Below are positions 49,896 to 57,483 of a stretch of DNA of 64,000 bases, in pieces. Source of the stretch: an uncultured Pirellulaceae bacterium (GTDB lineage: Bacteria > Planctomycetota > Planctomycetia > Pirellulales > Pirellulaceae). The stretch covers positions 19,808 to 83,807 of the forward strand of contig CAJQPP010000047.1 in NCBI GenBank assembly GCA_905480235.1. Direction: 5' to 3'. A program made the position numbers and the translations under genes. How positions within the stretch are numbered: the stretch's first letter is position 1; each line of letters starts with the position of its first letter. The notes beneath the pieces were generated by a model that did not search any database, was not told the origin of the DNA, and worked only from the letters and a program-made list of their open reading frames with translations.

Positions 49896-50978
49896 CTAGT
49901 TCGATTCGGCTGGATCTTCCCCGAACTTGGGTCTTTTCAAGTGACGGTGCAGATAACTGGCTCTTGCTCGGTTCCGATTCGCGGAGTCCGGAAGGCCCCC
50001 CCGCAATTTTTGCAAGTGTGCGGGTTGGGTTTGAATAAATAACTTATTGACTTCAGGGATTTCCAGATCTCCAATCAAGCCGAGATTGATTCCCATACGG
50101 ACTTTGCTGAGCAGATGCATGGTCTCTTCACTGGAAATCTGTTGTGCATTTTGCAACAGTCCATAAGCTCGGCTGACTTGATCGAACAGATCGTGATTAC
50201 CGTCTTTAATGAGCACATCGCGGGCTTTGCGTTCGTAACTTATAACCGAGGGTACGATCGAGCCGACGTGCTCCACCAGGGATTCTTCGGATTTGCCGAG
50301 TGTGACCTGATTGCTGATCTGATAAAAATCTCCCATCGCTTGGGAGCCTTCTCCGTACAGACCGCGGACTGTCAGATTGATTTTTTGCAGGCTGTTGAAG
50401 ACTTTATCAATTTGTCCCGCGATCACGAGTGCGGGGAGATGCAGCATAACACTCACACGCATGCCGGTTCCCACATTCGTGGGGCAGGCGGTCAGGTAGC
50501 CCAGGTCGGGGTGAAATGCGTAATTAAGCTGTTGTTCAACGTTGTCGTCGACGGCGTTAATCTGCTGCCAAGCTTCGTCCAGGTCCAAGCCACTTTTCAT
50601 GACTTGCAAACGTAGGTGATCTTCTTCATTGATCATCAGGCTGATTCTCTCAGCCTCGTCAATCGCGACCGCCCGCGCGCCTTCTGCATCGGATAATTCC
50701 CGACTGATCAATTGGCGTTCCACCAAAAGTTGACGATCAAGATTATCCAACTCGGCGACGCTGATAAAAGTGAAGTCGTCGAAATCACCGCTTTGCTCAA
50801 GCCGCTCGCGGACGGAAACTTCGATATTGGCACGGTCAAAATCGTTGCAACGCCGGATAAACGGATACTCCGCGAGGTTCCGCGCCAAACGAATGCGGCT
50901 GCTCATCACGATATCTGATTCGGGACCCGAACCCCTGAGCCATTCCCCGCATCGACAGGCCATCTCGTCAAATATCAC
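49896..50978 (-). CDS. mcsB: Protein arginine kinase McsB
   Basis: A 360-residue phosphagen-kinase-like protein arginine kinase. Signatures are VMSSRIRLARNLAEYPF (24-40), INEEDHLRLQ (116-125) and the active-site Cys C165 in TACPTNVGTGMR. The C-terminal RNRARA (335-340) corresponds to the phosphoarginine-sensing RDxxRA motif of Firmicutes McsB with Asn for Asp. In Bacillus, McsB marks proteins for ClpCP by phosphorylating arginines. It overlaps mcsA by four bases. No ctsR or clpC gene is adjacent, in contrast with the Firmicutes operon. Confidence 0.92.
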   Translation of the reverse strand: MIFDEMACRCGEWLRGSGPESDIVMSSRIRLARNLAEYPFIRRCNDFDRANIEVSVRERLEQSGDFDDFTFISVAELDNLDRQLLVERQLISRELSDAEGARAVAIDEAERISLMINEEDHLRLQVMKSGLDLDEAWQQINAVDDNVEQQLNYAFHPDLGYLTACPTNVGTGMRVSVMLHLPALVIAGQIDKVFNSLQKINLTVRGLYGEGSQAMGDFYQISNQVTLGKSEESLVEHVGSIVPSVISYERKARDVLIKDGNHDLFDQVSRAYGLLQNAQQISSEETMHLLSKVRMGINLGLIGDLEIPEVNKLFIQTQPAHLQKLRGGLPDSANRNRARASYLHRHLKRPKFGEDPAESN

Positions 50979-51484
50979 GGTTGGGATTCTCCTTCGACGG
51001 ACTTGATGCGGTCTCTCAGTTCAGACGCCAATTCGTAATCTTCAAGGTCCACCGCTTCCTTCATCTCTCGTCGCAGCTTGATTAGCTCGGTCTGCGGTTG
51101 GGTGTCATGTGGCCCACGCATTGGTTTTTTTCCAACATGTTCAACACTGCCATGCACGTTATTTAATAGCGGTTCCAACTCGTTGGCAAAAAATACGTAA
51201 TCGTTGGGGCAGCCCAGACGTCCTCCCTGCCGGAACTCATAAAACGAGATCCCGCACACAGGGCATTCTTTGTGATCGAGTTCCGCAAGTTCCTCGGTCG
51301 TTTGCTCCAGCTTCAGCTGCTTGGAGATGACGTTGGAAACGACTTTGGTCGACGCAGGCGGAGTTTCCTCAGGCTGCAGATACTCTTTGACACACTCGGC
51401 ACATAAATGGAGTGCCAGCAATTGATCACCGCTCAGGTCGGTAATATGAAAGGTGGCCAGTTTGTCGCACTTTTGACATTTCAT
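50975..51484 (-). CDS. mcsA: McsA-like activator with zinc fingers and UVR domain
   Basis: A 169-residue protein with CxxC pairs at C3/C6 (KCQKCDK), C28/C31 (LCAEC), C74/C77 (ECPVCG) and C92 (LGCPND), and a UVR domain near the C-terminus (LIKLRREMKEAVDLEDYELASELRDRIK, about 136-162). This is the McsA arrangement; in Firmicutes it binds and activates McsB. It is the first gene of the mcsA-mcsB pair, with overlapping stop and start (ATGA). Confidence 0.9.
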   Translation of the reverse strand: MKCQKCDKLATFHITDLSGDQLLALHLCAECVKEYLQPEETPPASTKVVSNVISKQLKLEQTTEELAELDHKECPVCGISFYEFRQGGRLGCPNDYVFFANELEPLLNNVHGSVEHVGKKPMRGPHDTQPQTELIKLRREMKEAVDLEDYELASELRDRIKSVEGESQP

Positions 51485-51740
51485 ATCGACGAGACATTTT
51501 CCGCTCTAAAGAAGGGGGCCGCGGTCTAAAAGAAGTCACACTCGGTCACCCAAAAATTGGGATCGCGAATGAAAACATCCTCGGTGGCATGGGTGAATTT
51601 CCAGCACAGGGATTCTATCCCGGTCGGATCGAGTGTCAAGATTGACTAGCTGTGCCAGAGGCGTTCATTCGAAAGAAAGAGCTGCCTGCTATCGCTTTGT
51701 TTCTCACAAAAGGGCTGGGAAGCGTCATGAAAAGATCGAT

Positions 51741-53606
51741 TTAACGGGAAATCTGAAGTTCAGATAATCGAACTTCGTGGCGATTGCGTGTCTCGCCGGA
51801 GGTGTCGATGATCTGCAGAACGATCAACGGGTCCTCCTGGGACCAATCAATTTCAATCATTCCAAAGTGATTATCCCGGTACGCTTCTCCAACGCGTAGA
51901 CGGTTCGGTTCAACGTTGTACCACTCTTCGGTTAAGCCGCTGGCGGTCACGTCATAGATAGGATAAAGCCCTTCAAACGAGCGGCGAGAGATTTCCCCCC
52001 AATGGACATCACCGGAAATGAAGACCACCCCGGCGGCTCGAGTATCGCGGATCAACTTTGCCATACGAGCTTGCTCAGCGGGCAAATTCGTCCAAGATTC
52101 CCAGCCGTTGTATTCATGTCCAAATTGAATAGAGCTGCAAATAATTCTCACATCTGCCGGTTTACGCAGCTCGGTCTCCAGCCACTCCCATTGCGACTCT
52201 CCCAAAAGCGTCTTACCGGGGTCGGGATCAGGCTGATAGGCGTTCTTTAATTTTGAGCCTTCGGGCAACGGTTTAGGGTTGAAGCTCAAGGGATCCCGGA
52301 AAGTACGGGTGTCCAGCAAAATAATCTGCAGCACAGGGGATGACACGGCATCGCCGGTCTTCTTAGCGGTCACCCCAGAGAATGGATGAGCGCCATAAAT
52401 CCCCGTGTGTTGACGGCGTGCACTGTCAGCGGGCACTCGCCAAAAATTCATAAAAATCTCTTTGGATTCCTGTTTGAATTCATATTCTTTTCCAGCATCA
52501 TTCCAACCGTAGTCGTGATCATCCCAGACACTAAGAACCGGAACCGACGAACGCAATTGGCGAAACTCGGGTTTGTTGCCCAGGGTCTCATACTTGGCTT
52601 TCAAGACACTCATGTCTTTCGTATCGCCGTAAATATTATCGCCCAAGTAGATAAATAAGTCAGGTTCCGCGCGGACGATCGTGTTCAAGATCGGTTGCGG
52701 TTTATCTTGATGGCCGCACGAGCCAAATGCGATCCGGGACGGCAGCGATTGGATGTCGGAAGTCCCCAGGACTTGAGTCGATCGTGATGGCTGGAATGCA
52801 GTGAGGAATTTTTCGGTGGCTTCCCAGTAGGGACCATTGCCCGCAAATTGATCCCACAGCGCACTCGAGCCATGCTGGCTTTGCCCGTCGGGGATGAATG
52901 CCTGCCGGTAGGTCTCGGGAATCGCTTTTAGCAGTGCCTCGCGATTTCGGTTGCCATCGCTGGACGAAGTAACAAATGTAGGCACGTTGATTTTTTTAGC
53001 TGACTCGGCGATCCAGTCTTTGGGTTTCCCCAAGCGAACGAAGTACTCGCCCGGTGAGAAGGCCAGAACACCGTCCACTAGATCAGGTTGGTCGCCAGCG
53101 ATTTTCAACGCCAGTGAGGCGCTGTAACTGCTACCCCACAAAATCACCTTGCCGCGGGCCATGCCACCGCTGCGGACATGGGCAAGGGTCGCCAAGATAT
53201 CTTGTTCCGCAGCGAGGAACTCGGTGCTTAGATTTTTCTCTGCCGCCCGCAATGCCGTCTCATTAACCACACCGTCTGTTTCTTTCCCGGAACGCTGGTC
53301 AATTGCTAAGCAATCAAATCCCAGTTGGTTCAAACGCGGCGCGATTTTTCGATATTCACCGCGTGACCATCCCGCCTGATGACACAGAACAATCAACGGG
53401 CAGTTGGCAAGCGTTGCATTCTTTTGAGAGCGATCAGTCCTGTAAAGATCCGCGGTTATGGGTAAACCATCTTGGGATGAGAAAACCACGGGAGAGGGAT
53501 TAACGCGATCTTGCTCAGACGTCTCCTGTCCTTGACAGACCAAGGGGATGCAGATCAGCAAGAATGTAAGCAGGTGGCCAATCAGACAATGCTTTCGGTA
53601 GCTCAC
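51741..53606 (-). CDS. Exported alpha/beta-hydrolase-PhoD-like phosphatase fusion
   Basis: A 621-residue two-enzyme fusion. A GTG start at 53606 is preferred: GGAAGG is eight bases upstream and the product starts with a clean signal peptide (SYRKHCLIGHLLTFLLICIPLVCQG); a longer frame to 53732 adds 42 unconserved residues. Residues about 35-290 are a serine hydrolase domain (IVLCHQAGWSRGEY, nucleophile elbow WGSSYSASLAL, late His in SQHGSS). Residues about 310-615 are a PhoD-like metallophosphoesterase (RIAFGSCGHQD, DLFIYLGDNIYGD, WDDHDYGWND, FISGDVHWGE). Both active sites look intact. It could release phosphate and acyl groups from one envelope polymer or organophosphate ester, which is inference. 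Confidence 0.85.
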   Translation of the reverse strand: MSYRKHCLIGHLLTFLLICIPLVCQGQETSEQDRVNPSPVVFSSQDGLPITADLYRTDRSQKNATLANCPLIVLCHQAGWSRGEYRKIAPRLNQLGFDCLAIDQRSGKETDGVVNETALRAAEKNLSTEFLAAEQDILATLAHVRSGGMARGKVILWGSSYSASLALKIAGDQPDLVDGVLAFSPGEYFVRLGKPKDWIAESAKKINVPTFVTSSSDGNRNREALLKAIPETYRQAFIPDGQSQHGSSALWDQFAGNGPYWEATEKFLTAFQPSRSTQVLGTSDIQSLPSRIAFGSCGHQDKPQPILNTIVRAEPDLFIYLGDNIYGDTKDMSVLKAKYETLGNKPEFRQLRSSVPVLSVWDDHDYGWNDAGKEYEFKQESKEIFMNFWRVPADSARRQHTGIYGAHPFSGVTAKKTGDAVSSPVLQIILLDTRTFRDPLSFNPKPLPEGSKLKNAYQPDPDPGKTLLGESQWEWLETELRKPADVRIICSSIQFGHEYNGWESWTNLPAEQARMAKLIRDTRAAGVVFISGDVHWGEISRRSFEGLYPIYDVTASGLTEEWYNVEPNRLRVGEAYRDNHFGMIEIDWSQEDPLIVLQIIDTSGETRNRHEVRLSELQISR

Positions 53607-53795
53607 AGCGGAACCCTTCCGGGGAAAATTCAATGCATGAAACGCGTTAACAGCAGAATAACACGAATGAGGGCCCAGGCGAAAGCAGCAAAGCGAGTTC
53701 CGACCGTTGTGATTTACGCGACGATTCCACAACAGCGAAGACTGGGCGGGGTTGGCGGATAGCTTGGCTCAATCAGGCGGGGGACATGTCGACGG

Positions 53796-54728
53796 CTATT
53801 CATGCCAAAGATCTGTCACCGTATAGCGACTTCCCGGAACTTCCCAAATAAAACCGTCAATGAATCGATAATGACGATCCAGATTCTGGATTGTCAGCAT
53901 GTCCTTGGCAGAGAGTTTTACTGAAGCAGCTGCTAAATTTTCAATCTGACAGTCCTGGTTCGCAGATTTAGGAATGGGAATCGTGCCTCGATTGACGGCC
54001 CAAGCCAACATTTATTGTGCCGTGCTCAGGTCATTTTTTTCGGCCAAGCTGACCAGCGATGGGTCGGTGAACAGGTTCAGTTTGTCCGGTTTTTTCATCG
54101 GCTCCGGTCGATCCCCTGACCCCAATGGTGAATAGGCTTTAAGGGCAATGGAATGCTCTGCGCAAAATTTTGCGAGTGCGTGTTGTTGTAAATAGGGAGG
54201 AGATGCCACTTGATCACAGGCCGTTTACCGTCCCGTAGATTCCAACAAAGATTGTATTTTCTGCGTGGAGAAATTGGATACACCAACGTTTCGGCAGAGC
54301 CTTTGGTCTGCACACTCCAGCATGCAAGTCCATGTGTGATTCAGCGGTATTTGATCGAGCGAGACAAGATAGTCACCACTGGCAGGTCGGGGAATGCCAA
54401 ATTGAGGGGCCACCGGCCAATGAACGAGGTCGAGGTCAAGGTAATCTAGTTGCAGATTCGCGAGCGATTCCTTTAAGGCACGCTCCACGCGATCTGTGTG
54501 ATGTCGATCGTTCCAGAGCTTGGAAGTGACCCATAGCCCGCTCATGCATTGCCTTAATGCGCGTCCGACAGCAGCTTCATTCTGGTAAATCCAAGCGCAA
54601 TCAATGTGACGGTAACTATTTTTCACCGCTGTCTTGACCGCCTGATAGGCCGCGTCACCGGACTATTTCCAAGTGACAAGGCCCAATATAGGCATCTTGC
54701 CACCGCCGCCCAATTCCAGGAATTGCAT
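53796..54728 (-). pseudogene. Aldo/keto reductase pseudogene with three in-frame stops
   Basis: One reading frame of 310 codons, the length of AKR3/AKR1-type aldehyde reductases, can be followed from ATG at 54728 to TAA at 53796 without any frameshift. It is broken by TAG at codon 22 (54663-54665), TAA at codon 168 (54225-54227) and TAA at codon 239 (54012-54014). Family landmarks remain: KMPILGL, HIDCAWIYQNE (catalytic Asp and Tyr), LWVTSKLWNDRHH (Lys), DLVHWP (His), NVGVSNFS, AYSPLGSGDRP and AWAVNRGTIPIPKS. Some invariant positions have decayed too (GLVTWK for GLGTWK, VASPPYLQQ for VExHPYLQQ), which favours a decaying gene over recoding. Its start lies two bases after the acid phosphatase stop. 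Confidence 0.85.
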
Positions 54729-54730
54729 AA

Positions 54731-55642
54731 TTAGTCACGCAAGTTGCTACGTTTGAGTTTGAGTTTTGCTTTTCGTTCCGCTCGATCTTCCCAATCATAG
54801 AGTGATCGCTCCCAACCGCCATAGTTCGGATTCGGCAGAGCCATCCATTGGCGACCCCATCTATCGGAGTAGCGGGCTGCCATTTTTCGTCGATGTTCCG
54901 GGGTGGGTTTTTTGCCCAGCGAAACAAAGTCGTTTAAGTCATCTCCCAAAATCATTAAGATTCGATATTGGCCGGCAAGATGGGTGCGCCGTGACTTTTT
55001 ATCGGAGGTCCATGGCTTCCGTTCGTTTTTGGTAAGCAGAACATCGGGATCATCCTCTTCCATAAGACCCGTTTTTACGAGGTTGCGCCGGGTCGCGTAT
55101 TCGACTTCATATTCTCGATTTGTCACGTAAAGAACCGTCACCCGAGCGGCGCGACAAGCTTCAATAAATTCCACTGCACCCGGCACCGCAATCGCTGACT
55201 CTTCTTGCACAAACAGGTTCCAAGTTTTCGGGTCGAACTCTCCCCCGTTAGCAATGAGTCGGGCTTGGTAGGCGGAATTATCGAGCACGGTTTCATCAAC
55301 ATCCAGGATTACGGCGGGAGGTAAGGCAGCTAATTTACGGGGTTGCTGGGTGAACATCCGCTGTTGTTCCACACTGGCCGTCCAGGTCGGGTCAACCAAC
55401 GCGGGGCCTAAGTTCATTTCGGCCAGGCGAAAAGTCTGGCGGGTGATGGCTGCGAATTCCGCGGATGTTTGTAACCACAAGAGCGCGTCCAGATCCTCGT
55501 GGGCCCCCCCCTCGGAACGATTTGCCTTTGGCTCCTCGGATGTAACCTGCGGTACTCCCCAGGCAGCGTTCAATAAATCAGTGGGCAAACTGAATCCGCT
55601 TAAAAGGATCATTGCCAAGAAAACTACGCGCTTGGAAAGCAT
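54731..55642 (-). CDS. Exported HAD-type acid phosphatase (class B / lipoprotein e(P4)-like)
   Basis: A 303-residue HAD-superfamily phosphatase with a signal peptide (LSKRVVFLAMILLSGFSLP). The nucleophile motif is ILDVDETVLDNS with D114 and D116, preceded by the family's WLQTSAEF segment and followed by TVLYVTNREYEVE (motif II Thr) and ILGDDLNDF (motif IV). This is the pattern of e(P4)-like 5'-nucleotidase/acid phosphatases. No lipobox Cys is present, so it is likely periplasmic and not a lipoprotein. A longer frame to 55753 adds 37 residues ahead of the signal peptide. It precedes the aldo/keto reductase pseudogene. Confidence 0.87.
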   Translation of the reverse strand: MLSKRVVFLAMILLSGFSLPTDLLNAAWGVPQVTSEEPKANRSEGGAHEDLDALLWLQTSAEFAAITRQTFRLAEMNLGPALVDPTWTASVEQQRMFTQQPRKLAALPPAVILDVDETVLDNSAYQARLIANGGEFDPKTWNLFVQEESAIAVPGAVEFIEACRAARVTVLYVTNREYEVEYATRRNLVKTGLMEEDDPDVLLTKNERKPWTSDKKSRRTHLAGQYRILMILGDDLNDFVSLGKKPTPEHRRKMAARYSDRWGRQWMALPNPNYGGWERSLYDWEDRAERKAKLKLKRSNLRD

Positions 55643-55979
55643 TGGAGCCAGCTCATAAAAAGGATCATCGTTAACCTGATCCCATTTTAATTCAGCGGGT
55701 TCGCAAAGGCGATGGTTGATATTTCGGGTGCGTCCGAACGGGTTTTTCAACATTCGATTGTCCGGAGCGTTATTTATCAGAATCCTTAGACGCCGAGCAG
55801 GAGCAAAAGGGCTGCGACTGTGCCCACTCTATGCGGGGGATTTCCATGCACCGGTGGGAGCACGCAGGTCGGCTGGCGCCGGGGCCCATTAAAAAAAGAG
55901 GGTTTCCCGGCTTGGTTCCGCCCGCAAACCGCCCGTTGTCGATATATTATGGTGCCAACCCAAACGCAGGAGCCACCGC
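55643..55979. other. Divergent intergenic stretch with AT-rich promoter-like segment
   Basis: These 337 bases separate the acid phosphatase gene (minus) from the Gfo/Idh/MocA gene (plus). No gene is supported. An AT-rich segment GATATATTATGG at about 55941-55952 could be a -10 region for the plus-strand gene, and AGGAG at about 55967 is its ribosome site. A run of A (about 55890-55896) after a GC-rich segment is a possible structure, not resolved. Confidence 0.4.
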
Positions 55980-57440
55980 ATGATATCTAAATTCAACTCT
56001 TCCAGCCGTCGACATTTTTTGAAAGGTACGGCCGCCGCGGGAGCTTTGGCACTGACGACCAACGCTCGCTCGTACGGCAGAATCATCGGTGCCAACGAAG
56101 CCGTCCGAATGGGAGTTGTTGGTTTTCGCAGCCGGGGTCGGTCGTTAATTGGAGCCATTAATGCCGCCGCCGGCGCAAATTTGGTTGCCTTGTGTGACGC
56201 GGATGAAAAAGTGTTGGCGGATTACGATACGGGAAATGCGGATCTGTTTCGCACCAGCGATCTGCGAGAGATGTTAGGCCGCAAGGATGTGGATGCCATA
56301 GCCTCGGCCACGCCCAATCACTGGCATGCGTTGGTTACCTGTTGGGCCTGCGACGCCGGCAAGCACGTTTATATCGAAAAACCTATTTCTCATAACATGT
56401 TGGAGAGTCAGAAAATCGTAGAAGCGGCAAGAAGAAATGACGTCCTTGTGCAAGGCGGTTTTCAGAATCGATCCGACACGGGCCTGTTGCCATTTTTTGA
56501 AAATCTTAGGTCGGGTAAATATGGCGAGGTGCTGGCGGTTCACGGTACATGCCATCGCCAGCGTGCGTCGATTGGCAAGCTGGAAAAACCGTTGATGATT
56601 CCAAAACAAATCAACTTCGATATGTGGTTAGGGCCGGCCGCTGACCAACCCATCATGCGACCGTCCTTACATTACGATTGGCATTGGGATTTCAACACCG
56701 GTAACGGTGACGTGGGTAACCAAGGTCCTCATGAATGGGACATGATGAATTGGGCACTGGGAGACCCCCTGAATTTACCCGGCGAGATGATCGCCGCCGG
56801 CAACCGTTTTGGTTGGAGTGATGCCGGTGATACCCCCAACGTGATGGCATGTTCTGGGGTCAGTAATGACATTCCGTTTTGCTTTGAAGTGATGGACCTG
56901 AAAGGCGGGCGACGGGCTCCCTTTGGCCGTGGAGTGGGTGTAATTATCGAAACGGAAAAGGGTCGCTTTGTCGGTGGTCGGGGTGGTGGGAATTTTATAT
57001 TTCACGACGGCCAAACCGAAAAGTTTCGCCGCGATGAAACGCAAGCCAAAAGTGACGGCACGCCAGCCCACATGGCGAATTTTGTCACAGCGGTTCAGCA
57101 GAGAGATAAAAGCGGGCTGCGGAGCGAGTGCGCGGTTGCCGCCAACTCATCCGCAATGGCTCATATGGCGAATATTTCATTCCAGTTAGCCAGCGAAGAA
57201 CCCGTCGAAAAAATGGAGGCAGCGTTTAGTGGAGACTTGAGACAGCGCGATATGCTGGCGCGGTTGAGAGAATCGGCGATGTTATTCGCGCTCCAACAAG
57301 AAGAAAATACGCAGCTAGAGGCGTGGTTGCTGGGTCAGCGACTCCAATTCGATCCACAGGCAAATCAATTTGTCGGTACGAAAGCCTCGAGGGCGAACGC
57401 CTTAATGACCCGCGATTACCGCAAAGGATTTGAGATATAA
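55980..57440 (+). CDS. Tat-exported Gfo/Idh/MocA family oxidoreductase
   Basis: A 486-residue NAD(P)-dependent oxidoreductase with a Tat leader (SSRRHFLKGTAAAGALALT). The Rossmann motif is RMGVVGFRSRGRSLI and the EKP motif with catalytic-site K134 is in VYIEKPISHN; substrate-site residues lie in DWHWDFNTGNGDVGNQGPHEWDMMNWALG. This DWxW...GDxGNQGxH pattern is typical of the planctomycete group that probably acts on sugars or inositols in the periplasm. An AGGAG ribosome site lies seven bases before the ATG. It converges with the regulator gene at 57484. The substrate is unknown. Confidence 0.91.
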   Translation: MISKFNSSSRRHFLKGTAAAGALALTTNARSYGRIIGANEAVRMGVVGFRSRGRSLIGAINAAAGANLVALCDADEKVLADYDTGNADLFRTSDLREMLGRKDVDAIASATPNHWHALVTCWACDAGKHVYIEKPISHNMLESQKIVEAARRNDVLVQGGFQNRSDTGLLPFFENLRSGKYGEVLAVHGTCHRQRASIGKLEKPLMIPKQINFDMWLGPAADQPIMRPSLHYDWHWDFNTGNGDVGNQGPHEWDMMNWALGDPLNLPGEMIAAGNRFGWSDAGDTPNVMACSGVSNDIPFCFEVMDLKGGRRAPFGRGVGVIIETEKGRFVGGRGGGNFIFHDGQTEKFRRDETQAKSDGTPAHMANFVTAVQQRDKSGLRSECAVAANSSAMAHMANISFQLASEEPVEKMEAAFSGDLRQRDMLARLRESAMLFALQQEENTQLEAWLLGQRLQFDPQANQFVGTKASRANALMTRDYRKGFEI

Positions 57441-57483
57441 CCGGAGCGGTTATTAGCGATTGCCAACGCAGATAAAACGTGGC

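Noticed and set aside
53796..54728. Idea that the three aldo/keto reductase pieces are separate small genes
   Set aside because: All three lie in one continuous frame separated only by single stop codons, and each lacks part of the catalytic tetrad or the cofactor site.
53796..54728. Idea of programmed stop-codon readthrough in the aldo/keto reductase
   Set aside because: Two different stop types are used and nearby invariant residues are also lost, which fits decay better than recoding.
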